Part shown: piece after piece, positions 52,828 through 61,070 of the stretch
Position numbering within the stretch: position 1 is the stretch's first letter
Layout: each line of letters starts with the position of its first letter
Origin: Ichthyophis bannanicus
Lineage: Eukaryota; Chordata; Amphibia; Gymnophiona; Ichthyophiidae
Assembly: GCA_033557465.1 (NCBI GenBank)
Contig: CM066033.1
Coordinates: forward strand, 707,329,637-707,393,636
Reading direction: 5' to 3'
Length of the DNA stretch: 64,000 nt
The notes under the pieces: generated by a model
What the model saw: only the letters and a program-made list of their open reading frames with translations
The model's database searches: none
Told to the model about the DNA's origin: nothing
Made by a program: the position numbers and the translations under genes

Positions 52828-54376
52828 CGATGCCGGCCGCGGCTACTCGAGCCGAAGCCTCAAAACCATCATAGGCTGCTCGAGAAATAAACTTGGAGCA
52901 CTCCCGAATGCCAGTAGACAAGGATTGGAACCTCTGCAAAGGTTCATCGGAGAGACCAGCAGAGAACCCGGCTATTTCCTTAGCCAGGTCTCGGAGATAC
53001 ATGCCCATGTAGAGCTGGTATGTCTGGACTCGACAAGCAAGCATAGAGCCCTGGAAACACTTCCTACCGAGGGCATCCAGGCTTCGGGCTTCCCTACCAG
53101 GGGGCACCGAGGAGTGCATTTTTTGACTCTTCAGTCTATGCATGGCCGATTCCACCACCATGGAATGGTGCGGTAGTTGTGCCTTTTGGAACCCGGGGCT
53201 CTTGTGGACTCGATAAATGGAATCGACCCGCTTGCTCAATACCGGCGACGACGCCGGGCTCTCCCACATGCGGAAGAGAAGCCGTTCCAGCATGGGAGGA
53301 ACCGGTACAATAAAGGCCTCCTTCGGGGGAGAGTCATATTGGAGGGCATCGAGTTCTTCGACTCGAGGCTCCTCCTCGGGATCCGCAGGGAAGGCCAAGG
53401 CTTTGGCCATATCCCTCACGAAGTCCGAGAACCGGGTATCCTCCGGGGGGGACCGTCTCCGAGGTACAGACTCGGGGGAGTCCAATGGGACACACCGAGT
53501 CCGAAAGGAACCGGGTGACTCTTCGTCCTCAGATTCCCAGGCCGACTCCTCGGAGGAGGAGTCGACCGGCTCCGGTCGGGCGGGCACTGAAGCCATCCGC
53601 CCTGACGCCGAGGGAGTCGGCGTCGACGACCTCGGTCCCGAACGGGAGGCCGAAGGAGACCTCGACCGAGGATCGACTCGAGCCCTCATGGACTCAAGGA
53701 TCGGCTCGGTCTCCGGGGTCGACTTGGAGGTCGACGTCCCGGCGGTCAGGGCAGAAGCACCAGCGAGGCCAGCGATCAATGCCCGCTGCTGGTCCATGAA
53801 GGCAGCCAAACTGACCTCCAAGGCCGTCAACCTGAGTCCGAGCTCAGGAGACCCAGCAGCCCCCGACTCGGGCCCCGACGGCATCGGGCCCGACGTCGGG
53901 TCCTTCGGAGGTGAGTCCACGAGGACAACAGTACTCACGTGAGCGGGCAAGTCCTCCTCGAGTCGAGGATGTTTCGACGGCCTCTCCGACTCCAAGGACC
54001 CGGGACGGGAGTCGGGGCTATGCGACCTGGCCCTCGAGGGACCAGGAGCGTCCACCGATCCCGCCCTCGCGGGTTTCTTCTTCCGATGATGTTCCCGGGT
54101 AGGAGACCCCCTTTCAGAGGAACTTCGACGATGCTCAGGACCAGAGTCCCGAGACGTCGAAGCCTCTGACGAGGTCCGAGCCCGGCCGGAGTCAGAGAAG
54201 ATACGCTCCCGCTGGTGCTGCCGACTCCTCAATGCTTTTGAGGACATCTTGCCGCATGGCCCGCAGATCATGGAGTTATGATCCGGGCCTAGGCAGCGGA
54301 GGCAGAAGTCGTGAGTGTCTGTAAGAGACATAAGTTTCTTACAGAGGTCACACTTTTTGAAGCCACTGGCCGCCAT
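52451..54376 (-). CDS. DIRS gag-like protein ORF1 (641 aa)
   Basis: Presumed structural or RNA-binding protein. The N-terminus (MAASGFKKCDLC...) has six cysteines in a C-x2-C-x12-C-x2-C-x9-C-x2-C pattern with conserved TDTH and GPDH, a likely zinc-binding module in residues 10-48. A long Ser/Arg/Pro/Glu-rich region follows (about 70-300), then 'RFSDFVRDMAKALAFP', 'HHSMVVESAMHRLKSQK', a helical segment (YQLYMGMYLRDLAKEIAGFSAGL) and a basic tail. It starts the coding order of the element, and the 3' end overlaps ORF2. It is conserved in order with A2, D, E and F, which supports a real protein. Confidence 0.85.
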   Translation of the reverse strand: MAASGFKKCDLCKKLMSLTDTHDFCLRCLGPDHNSMICGPCGKMSSKALRSRQHQRERIFSDSGRARTSSEASTSRDSGPEHRRSSSERGSPTREHHRKKKPARAGSVDAPGPSRARSHSPDSRPGSLESERPSKHPRLEEDLPAHVSTVVLVDSPPKDPTSGPMPSGPESGAAGSPELGLRLTALEVSLAAFMDQQRALIAGLAGASALTAGTSTSKSTPETEPILESMRARVDPRSRSPSASRSGPRSSTPTPSASGRMASVPARPEPVDSSSEESAWESEDEESPGSFRTRCVPLDSPESVPRRRSPPEDTRFSDFVRDMAKALAFPADPEEEPRVEELDALQYDSPPKEAFIVPVPPMLERLLFRMWESPASSPVLSKRVDSIYRVHKSPGFQKAQLPHHSMVVESAMHRLKSQKMHSSVPPGREARSLDALGRKCFQGSMLACRVQTYQLYMGMYLRDLAKEIAGFSAGLSDEPLQRFQSLSTGIRECSKFISRAAYDGFEASARVAAAGIGGRRQAWLQTSDLEPWVQDKLVDVPCRGDNLFGKPMDEKAAQIETETLTRTRLSRKTSAPSQKKKALGKKPFYPRKGAAYKYYPQYQASPAPPQGKQAKGRGNGSRRQQAPKPAPPAPAQQGGVF

Positions 54377-54494
54377 CGGAGGAAAAAGGGCCCCTGTGAG
54401 GTCGAATGACCGGGCAGCCAGGGAAAAGAAAAAAAAAAATCAACTTTTCTGCAGGGGATTCACAGGCAACGTCTGTAGGGCTCCGCGGAAAAAA

Positions 54495-54659
54495 GAAGAC
54501 TGAGCAAGATGGCACCCTTGGGCGGGAAGAGGACCGCGCATGCGCGCTGCAATTCCCAAAGGCTTTCTTTGAAAGCTGGGGAAAATTGCTCCGCGAGGGC
54601 TCCGTCGGCACCAACGTCACCCATATGTGAGGACTGACTTCCTGCTTGGTCCTGGAGAA
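54495..54659 (-). repeat. 5' inverted terminal repeat of DIRS B
   Basis: Reverse complement of about 49030-49200. It ends GACTTCCTGCTTGGTCCTGGAGAA. The AGCGTAG/palindrome cap of the other end is absent here. Confidence 0.88.
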
Positions 54660-55297
54660 CCGAAGGAACATTCTGTGTGTTGGATGGATGAGGACATGGG
54701 TGTACGCATCCTTGAGGTCTAGAGAGCAAAGCCAATCCTGACTCTGAAGGTATGGAAGGAGAGTACCGAGAGAAATCATCTTGAATTTTCCTTGCACAGA
54801 AACTTGTTAAATTCTCTGAGATCTAATATGGATCTGTAGCCCCCTGTTTTCTTTGGGATAAGAAAGTAGGGGGAGTAGAACCCTGAGCCCTGTTGAAGAA
54901 GGGGTACTTCTTCTATTGCCCCTTGGGCAAGAAGGGTAGTAATCTCCTGACCCAGAAGGTCGAGGAGAGATGTTTGAGAATTGAACTGTCTCACCATGGT
55001 GTGAGGAGGAAGGTTTAAGAAATGAAGCTTGTACCCCTCCCTTATGATGGAGAGGGTCCATTGCTCTGCTGTGATTTGTTCCCATCTGGGAGCAAAGTAA
55101 GCCAACCTTCCTGGAATGGTGAGAGGCTCTGGATGTTCTAGAGCCAGAAAGGCTAAGCTCTCTAGTTGTAAGTCAAAGGCCCTGAGGAGGCTGAGGCTGT
55201 TGGGCCGTAGCAGTCCTAGCAGCCTTAGGCTTGGCCTGTTTCGGTTGTTGCTGTCTCTTTGTAGCAAAACGACATGCAGAAGATGACTGCTGACCAT
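54660..55297 (-). pseudogene. RT N-terminal half of DIRS A2 (right of DIRS B)
   Basis: On minus: 'IPGRLAYFAPRWEQITAEQWTLSIIREGYKLHF', 'GSGFYSPYFLIPKKTGGYRSILDLREFNKFL', a 1-base frame change near 54790, then 'KFKMISLGTLLPYLQSQDWLCSLDLKDAYTHVLIHPTHRMFLRF', cut at 54660 by DIRS B. Confidence 0.82.
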
Positions 55298-55383
55298 AAG
55301 CAGAATAATATTTCCCTTTCTTGGGAAAAAATCCCTTTTTAAACAACCTTTTCTTAAAGGGAGCAGAAGTAGACTTTGAAAGT

Positions 55384-57042
55384 CTATCTTAAAGCAGAAT
55401 TTTCAGCATCCATTTGGGTGGCCTTTGCTTGCCAATCTTTGCCAAAAAGGTTTTCACCTGTACAAGGAAGATTTCCTAGTCCATCTTGAACCCAAGGTTC
55501 CAAATCAGAAGCTTGTAACCAAGCAACTCTGTGTGCACCTATGGCAATGGCCGAGGCTCTGCTGGCACCTTCAAAAGAGTCAAAGGCTGCACGGTTGGAA
55601 AACTTGGAAATATCCTGGGCATGTTTGAGCCAGGTGAGGAATTCTTCCCTTTTATCTTCTGAAATAAAAGGAGATAAAGTTTGCAGGTGATCTGTAACTT
55701 CTTTTAGAAACATCCCCATATAGAGACTATAGGAGTTGATTCTGGCAACAAGCATACTAGCCTGGAAAATTCTCCTGCCAAAGGCATCTAAGGTTCTGCA
55801 TTCTCTTCCTGGAGGAGCAGAAGAGTGCCTTTTTGTACTCTTTATCTTCTTCATAGCAGACTCCACCACAATGGAGTGGTGAGGAAGCTGAGTCTTATGG
55901 AAGGCAGGACAAGGAGGAACACAATACATGGTGTCCAACCTGCGAGAATGAGGGGAAGTGGGGAGAGGAGTCTCCCATATGCCCAACATGTGATCATAAA
56001 GAATCTCATGTATTGGTAAAGTGGCTGCCTCTTTAGGAGCCTTAGGATATTGTAAAATATCTAATTTTTTGGCTCTAGGCTCTGTCTCAGGGGCTACTGA
56101 GATGGAAAGGCCCCTGGCCACTTCCCTAATGAAGTCTTGAAAAGACAAGTCTTCAGGAGGAGACATTCTCCTTTTTGGAGAAGAGGGCTCCTGAGGATGA
56201 ATCACCGATGCTTCGACAGAGACCTCTGATTCATCAGAGTCTTCAGAGGAATTGAAGTATCGCCTGTCTGGATGCTCCTGCAGAGCCTGATACGCGTACC
56301 GGGTGGTATCGACATCAGGAGTGATCGATACCGGTTCGGTACCGATGGGCATCACATTAAAGTGTACCGCTTCGGTGTTGACTGCAGCGGATGTCGATGC
56401 AATCGGTACCGGCACCGGAACCGATGTTGGTACCGGTGCCGGAGTCGGTACCGGCAATGGAGTTTGTTGCGGTACCGAAGGCGTCGCAGCTTGTATGAAT
56501 GCCGTGATGGCACGCTGCATGGTCAGGATATTCTGATCCATTGACGCAATCAATGTCTGGATGTCGGTACCAGTGGGAACCACCGGTACCCCAGAACATG
56601 GCAATAGGTGATCGGTCGAGGCCGAGCCATCGATGTCAACCTGTGACCCCATAGATAAAGCTTTCGAAGCCGGAGCCTCCCGCCGGGGTAATTTTGCCGG
56701 TGGGGATTCCTCGAGGGCAAGCCCGGAGGCATCTCGATACTTAGAGGGAGATCTACCCTTCGAGGACCGGCTGGATTTAAGTTTGGTTACCTGAGATCCA
56801 TGTGAGGAAGAAGCAGCCCTGGAAGACGTCGATGCAACCGAAGCTGCATCCGAGGGAAACAGGGTACTGAGCGTAGCTGCTCGATTCTGTAGACCTCTCT
56901 TAGACATCATGGAGCAGGACTCACAATCCGCAATGGAGTGGTCAGGACCTAAACATTTTAAACACCATTCATGGGTGTCAGTGACAGAAATAGTGCCGCT
57001 GCACTTCGTGCATTTTTTAAACACAGAGGCGGGCTTTTCCAT
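55384..57042 (-). CDS. Gag-like ORF1 of DIRS A2, open (about 552 aa)
   Basis: The likely start is the Met at 57042-57040 (MEKPASVFKKCTKC); the frame is open further upstream into non-coding sequence. Six cysteines follow the same C-x2-C-x12-C-x2-C-x9-C-x2-C pattern as copy B. A Ser-rich region follows, then a Val/Pro/Thr-rich stretch with 'PTPAPVPTSVPVPVPI', an acidic 'SSEDSDESEVSVEAS', 'MSPPEDLSFQDFIREVARGLS', 'HHSIVVESAMKKIKSTK' and 'LYMGMFLKEVTDHLQTLSPF'. The frame is uninterrupted although other ORFs of this copy are broken. Confidence 0.78.
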   Translation of the reverse strand: MEKPASVFKKCTKCSGTISVTDTHEWCLKCLGPDHSIADCESCSMMSKRGLQNRAATLSTLFPSDAASVASTSSRAASSSHGSQVTKLKSSRSSKGRSPSKYRDASGLALEESPPAKLPRREAPASKALSMGSQVDIDGSASTDHLLPCSGVPVVPTGTDIQTLIASMDQNILTMQRAITAFIQAATPSVPQQTPLPVPTPAPVPTSVPVPVPIASTSAAVNTEAVHFNVMPIGTEPVSITPDVDTTRYAYQALQEHPDRRYFNSSEDSDESEVSVEASVIHPQEPSSPKRRMSPPEDLSFQDFIREVARGLSISVAPETEPRAKKLDILQYPKAPKEAATLPIHEILYDHMLGIWETPLPTSPHSRRLDTMYCVPPCPAFHKTQLPHHSIVVESAMKKIKSTKRHSSAPPGRECRTLDAFGRRIFQASMLVARINSYSLYMGMFLKEVTDHLQTLSPFISEDKREEFLTWLKHAQDISKFSNRAAFDSFEGASRASAIAIGAHRVAWLQASDLEPWVQDGLGNLPCTGENLFGKDWQAKATQMDAENSALR

Positions 57043-57239
57043 GAGGAAAAATTTCCTAGGCCTAAGGCCAAAGCAGAAAATGCACTGAAGTGAGAAAAAA
57101 CAGTAGGGGTTTTTTGTTTTTTTTTTAGAATAAAGACAGAAAAGACCGGCGGTAGTGGTCCAGCGTCGAGAAGGCAGACGTGCGACCAAAGAAATGAAAT
57201 AAAATAAAATAAAGAAATTCTTCAGCGGTGACAGGAACA

Positions 57240-57428
57240 CGACCTGCTGGCTCCGCGGAAAAGAAGAACTGGAGAGAAGCGGTTAGGAAAGGCGGGAAGG
57301 CAGCGCGCAGGCGCTGTGGGATGCTCCCAAAAGCTTTCCTTTTGGATGCTGGGGAGCGTTCCCGCCCAGGCTCTGTCGGTACCGACGATAGCCATATGTG
57401 AAGACTCATTCCTGCTTGTTCCTGGAGA
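57240..57428 (-). repeat. 5' inverted terminal repeat of DIRS A2
   Basis: Reverse complement of about 46165-46310. It ends GACTCATTCCTGCTTGTTCCTGGAGAT. Confidence 0.82.
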
Positions 57429-57429
57429 T

Positions 57430-57644
57430 AGTATGAAACTCAAGATAGCAAAATAATCAGCTTTTTCCAGGGAAAGGCAGACAGATGTCTAATGGGCTCA
57501 GCAGAAAAAAGGAGGCTGAGTAAGATGGCACCCTTGGGCAGGAAGAGGACCATGCATGCTTGGTGGCATCTCCCAAAGGCTTTCTTTGAAAGCTGGGGAG
57601 ATGCTTCTGTGAGGGCTCCGTCAGTGCCGATGTCACACATATAT
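57430..57644 (-). repeat. 5' inverted terminal repeat of DIRS D (continued)
   Basis: GATGGCACCCTTGGGCAGGAAG to GTGCCGATGTCACACATAT matches the left end of D (39160-39300) in reverse complement. It stops abruptly where DIRS E begins, before the last ~45 bp of the repeat. Confidence 0.8.
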
Positions 57645-58000
57645 AGCGTAGTTACACACCTGTAACAGGTGATCACCGGGAACAGCAGGAATTTAGTCTT
57701 CACATATGGGTATCATCGGTACCGACGGAGCCTGCGCGGGAATGCTCCCCAGCGTCCAATAGGAAAGGCTTTTGGGAGCATCCCACAGCACCTGCGTGCT
57801 GCCTTCCCGTCTTTCCAACTGTCCCTCTCCAGTTGAGTTTATAGCTGAGACAAAAGAGAGAGGGAGAGAGAGATATAACTCCTAGGGGAGGTGGGCGGGA
57901 TGTGAAGACTAAATTCCTGCTGTTCCCGGAGATCACCTGTTACAGGTGAGTAACTACGCTATCTCCAGGAACAAGCAGGAATGTAGTCTTCACATATGGG
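57645..58000 (-). repeat. 3' terminal repeat and ICR of DIRS E
   Basis: Palindrome CACCTGTAACAGGTG near 57657 and its partner CACCTGTTACAGGTG at about 57934. Very similar to the end of A1 (5815-6180), including the AGTTGAGTTTATAGCTGA segment. Confidence 0.85.
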
Positions 58001-58141
58001 GACTCCCTAGCTGCAGATGCCAGGGAGATGGCCCCAGGAAGCTGTTAGGCCTTTTGTAAGGGCCATACTCCACCCCCACATGGATCTCTGGCATCCTACC
58101 AGGGAAGGTGGGTAGGAGTTGATTAAGTCTGAAAAAGGTAT

Positions 58142-58674
58142 TGAAGAACAGCCTGGCCAAACAAGGCAACCCGGCGGGAGTCCTTGTCTAAGCAGTAATG
58201 GGCTGTTAAGGTATGTACTGAAGCCCAAGTAACTACTTGACAGATGTCGTTGATAGACACAGTGAATGAAGATGAGCCATTGAGGCTGCCATGGCTCTCA
58301 CATTGTGAGCTGTGACATGGACTTCAAGAAGAAGGTTCTTGCTCTCATAGGCAAAGGGATATGCACTGAGCAATCCAGTTAGATAGAGTTCTTTTGGAAA
58401 CTGGAAGTCGCAAATGACTAGGATCAAAAGCAACAAAGAGTTGAGAAGATTTTCTATGTTGCTGTGTCCTTTGCAAGTAAAAGGCCAAAGCTCTTTTACA
58501 GTTCAAGGTATGAAGGTTCCTTTCTGCACTGGAGGCATGAGGCCACGGAAAGAATACAGAAAAGTAAACCGCTTGGTTTAAATGGAAAGGCGAAACCACC
58601 TTTGGCATAAAGTGTGGATGAGTCCTAAGAACTACCTTATCATGGTGGAACTTTGTATAAGGAGGATCAGCCAC
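58142..58674 (-). pseudogene. Recombinase C-terminal part of DIRS E, frameshifted
   Basis: Frames at 58345-58674 and 58233-58436 give 'FMPKVVSPFHLNQAVYF', 'LPVSKRTLSNWIAQCIS', and, after a frame change near 58365, 'HVTAHNVRAMAASMAHL'. The remaining C-terminus to the tyrosine (near 58190) is in another frame. Confidence 0.7.
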
Positions 58675-58680
58675 TAACGC

Positions 58681-59739
58681 TTACAATTCACTGATGCGAC
58701 ATGCTAATGTGATTGCAATGAGGAAGATGACTTTCCAAGAAAGGAATTTCAAAGATGTAGTGGCTAATGGTTCAAAGGGCGGTTTCATGAGCTGCCCGAG
58801 CACCAGATTTAAGAACCATGCCACCGGTGGTGGCTTAATGGGAGGCTTTGTTAAAAGAAGGCCTCTCATAAATCTCACTATGAGAGGATGAGAGGAAATA
58901 GGTTGTCCACTTAGAGGCTTGTAAGAAGCTGCAATAGCACTAAGATGGACTCTTACTGAATTTGTCTTGAGACCCGCATTTGACAAATGAAGGAGATACT
59001 CCAGTATCGATCCCAGAGGTATCGCAAGACGGTTAAGACCCTTCTGCCAGCACCATATGGTAAACCTTTTCAAATTAAAGGCATACGAGCGTCTTGTGGA
59101 GGGTTTCCTAGAAGCATGAAGGAGATCCTTTACCCATTGGGAAAGGTTAAGATCCTGAAGTTTTAGGCTTTCAGCAACCAGGCCCTGAGACTGGAGATTC
59201 GGATGCCAGAGCATCCCATCCTCTTGGGAGAGAAGATCTGGAGCAGATCCCAACTCCAGAGGCGGAGCTTGAAAGAGATGTAGGAGCAGAGGGTACCACA
59301 TTTGCCGTGGCCAACGTGGAGCTATGAGGATCATATGACCTCTGTCTCTCTGAAGCTTGAATAGGGTTTTGGGGATAAGGGGAATGGGTGGGAAGGCATA
59401 TAGGAAGTCCTGACCCCAGTGGAAGAGGAAGGGGTCCCTTGCCTGACAACATCGAGCTGGAATTCTGGAACAGAACCAGGGAAGTTTGGCATTCAGCGGA
59501 CTTGCAAAGAGGTCTATGTCCAGTGTTCCCCAAATATGAAATATTTGGGCAACCTGGTCTGCATGTAGAGACCATTCGTGTGGAAGCCGAACTTGACTGA
59601 GTTTTGTCTGCCCAAGAGTTCCGAATGCCTGGAAGATACACCACAAGGAGATGAATCTGATGCTTTCTGGCGAGGGGCCAGAGTCGCAAAGCTTTGTTGC
59701 ATAGCGAAAAAGAGCCTGTTCCGCCCTGCTTGACAACAT
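58681..59739 (-). pseudogene. Methyltransferase-like domain fused to recombinase by an 8-bp deletion (E)
   Basis: A 352-codon frame starts in the RNase H end/methyltransferase-like part (DIDLFASPLNAKLPWFCSR, FLYAFPPIPLIPKTLFK, ILIAPRWPRQMWYPLLL). It passes at about 59190 directly into the recombinase N-terminal part (LVAESLKLQDLNLSQWVKDLLHASRKPSTRRSYAF). In A1 these two are in different frames; E lacks 8 bp (GTGCAGGG in A1) at the join. It ends at a stop within 'ACRISEL'. Confidence 0.75.
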
Positions 59740-60839
59740 AGAACATAGCTACTTGACTGTCCGTTTGAACTAGGACTGTCTTGTAGCTGAGCTGGGCGTG
59801 AAATACTCAAAGAGCAAAGAAGACTGCTCTGAGCTCCAGGAGGTTGATGTGAAGACAGGCCTCCTGTGGAGTCCAGGTACCCTGGGTAGAGAGATCGTGC
59901 AGGTGGACTCCCCATCCCAACTGTGATGCATCTACTGTTAGGGTGGCTTGGGATAGGGGTTGCTGGAAAGGAGACCCCACCAGAAGGTTTCTGGGTGATT
60001 GCCACCATTGGAGGGACGAAATAAGATGATTTGATTTTGTTATTTTGTTCGACAGGCAGCCTGAGGCCTGTGTCCACTGAGTGGATAAAGTCCACTGGGC
60101 TGCTCGCATATGGAGGCGAGCATAAGAAACCACACGTACGGTGGATGCCATGTGGCCTAGCAATTGTAACATTTCCTGAGCAGTGAGACAAGGTTTGAGC
60201 ACTGCTTGGGAAGCTAGTTGTACTATGCAAAGACAGCGGGGCTGCGGAAGGAAAGCCCTTGTCTGTCTGGTATCCAAATGAGCTCCTATGAACTCTAGGG
60301 ACTGAGTGGGAGCAAGATTGGATTTTGGGAGGTTTATGACCAGTCCCAAATAGTGAAGGAATCGCATTGTGCGAAACAGAGCAGAGCTGGCTTCTGGCAC
60401 TGTAGGGGCTTGAATGAGCCAGTCGTCTAAGTAAGGGAAGACGAATATTCCCAGAGTGCGGAGAAATGCTGCTATCACAGCCATGCATTTTGTGAACACT
60501 CTTGGTGCAGAAGCCAGGCCAAAGGGAAGAACCTTGTATTGGTAGTGCTTTCTTTGAAAAAGGAATCTGAGGAATCTCCTGTGATTTGGATGGATGAGAA
60601 TATGAGTATATGCATCCTTGAGATCTAGAGAACAAAGCCAATCCTGACTTTGAAGGTATGGCAGCAGAGTTCCCAGAAAGACCATTTTGAACTTCTCTTG
60701 CAACAAATATTTGTTCAATTCTCCGAGGTCTAAAATGGGTCTGTGTCCCCCTGTTTTCTTTGGAATAAAGAAATAGGGGGAGTAGAACCCTGTATCCTGA
60801 TGGGGAATGGGTACTTCCTCTATTGCTCTCCTTGAGCAA
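59514..60839 (-). CDS. Overlapping open frame in DIRS E (441 codons)
   Basis: Counterpart of 7827-9191 in A1 and of the N-terminal extension in copy B: open across the whole RT-RNase H region in the recombinase-side frame. Ser/His/Pro-rich, with shared words such as 'SRSQGCIYSYSHP' and 'RPHGIHRTCG'. No known domain. Whether it is translated is unknown. Confidence 0.4.
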   Translation of the reverse strand: MLKESNRGSTHSPSGYRVLLPLFLYSKENRGTQTHFRPRRIEQIFVAREVQNGLSGNSAAIPSKSGLALFSRSQGCIYSYSHPSKSQEIPQIPFSKKALPIQGSSLWPGFCTKSVHKMHGCDSSISPHSGNIRLPLLRRLAHSSPYSARSQLCSVSHNAIPSLFGTGHKPPKIQSCSHSVPRVHRSSFGYQTDKGFPSAAPLSLHSTTSFPSSAQTLSHCSGNVTIARPHGIHRTCGFLCSPPYASSPVDFIHSVDTGLRLPVEQNNKIKSSYFVPPMVAITQKPSGGVSFPATPIPSHPNSRCITVGMGSPPARSLYPGYLDSTGGLSSHQPPGAQSSLLCSLSISRPAQLQDSPSSNGQSSSYVLCCQAGRNRLFFAMQQSFATLAPRQKASDSSPCGVSSRHSELLGRQNSVKFGFHTNGLYMQTRLPKYFIFGEHWT

Positions 60840-61012
60840 GGAGCATTGTGACTTCTTGACCTAAGAGACTGTCGAGAGAGGTCTGAGAATTGAACTGTCT
60901 TACAATTGTAGGAAGGGGCATGCTGTGAAAATGAAGCTTGTACCCCTCTCGTACAATGGACAGAGTCCAATTTTCTGCTGTTATTTGGTACCATCTGTGG
61001 GCAAAATGACAT
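59807..61012 (-). pseudogene. RT and RNase H of DIRS E (401-codon open frame)
   Basis: The frame holds 'GFYSPYFFIPKKTGGHRPILDLGELNKYLL', 'LCSLDLKDAYTHILIHP', 'VLPFGLASAPRVFTKCMAV', YLDDWLIQA (both Asp present), and RNase H up to 'LTVDASQLGWGVHLHD' and 'INLLELRAVFFAL', then a stop at about 59806. The rest of RNase H is at 59171-59746 in another frame. RT residues are intact. Confidence 0.8.
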
Positions 61013-61070
61013 AAACTGTCTGGGATGGTCGAGGGTTCTGGACCGTTCAGGGGCAGGAAGGCAAAGTTCT

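Larger units (their letters stand above)
49008..54659 (-). mobile_element. DIRS retrotransposon B, intact and possibly autonomous
   Basis: 5652 bp from AGCGTAGTTACTCACC (49008) to ...TCCTGGAGAA (54659). All three ORFs are uninterrupted: gag-like 54376-52451, RT-RNase H-methyltransferase-like 52827-50548, and recombinase frame 52375-49511. The terminal repeats (49050-49200 against 54495-54620) differ at only about 3 positions in about 120. The ICR (49276-49372) matches both ends. It interrupts the A2 RT between codons, with GAA next to each end. Intact frames and close terminal repeats mean a recent insertion, the youngest large element in the window. Confidence 0.92.
46126..57428 (-). mobile_element. 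DIRS retrotransposon A2 (family A), split by DIRS B
   Basis: The left end AGCACAGTTACTTACCTGTAACAGGTG at 46126 and right end ...TTCCTGGAGAT at 57428 have inverted terminal repeats (about 46170-46310 and 57240-57428) and an ICR at about 46396-46500. Genes on minus: gag (57042-55384), ORF2 (55297-54660 continued at 49007-48041), recombinase (48040-46608). DIRS B (49008-54659) interrupts the RT. A2 is itself inserted in the 5' untranslated part of DIRS D. Confidence 0.88.
39110..57644 (-). mobile_element. DIRS retrotransposon D, outermost element of a nested stack
   Basis: The left terminal repeat starts at 39110 (AGCATAGGTTACTCACCTG) with an ICR at about 39397-39505. The gene pieces run recombinase (39665-40460), RNase H/methyltransferase-like (40590-41300), RT (41800-42501, then 44068 on) and gag (to about 45960). 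The right terminal repeat is at 57430-57644 and matches the left one in reverse complement. A CR1 (42502-44067) and DIRS A2 (46126-57428) are inserted. DIRS E starts inside the right terminal repeat, so the last roughly 45 bp of D must lie beyond E or be lost. Its own sequence is about 5.7 kb. Frames are broken. Confidence 0.85.

Noticed and set aside
54315..54503. Plus-strand ORFs antisense to DIRS B gag
   Set aside because: They mirror the minus coding frames; no independent motif.
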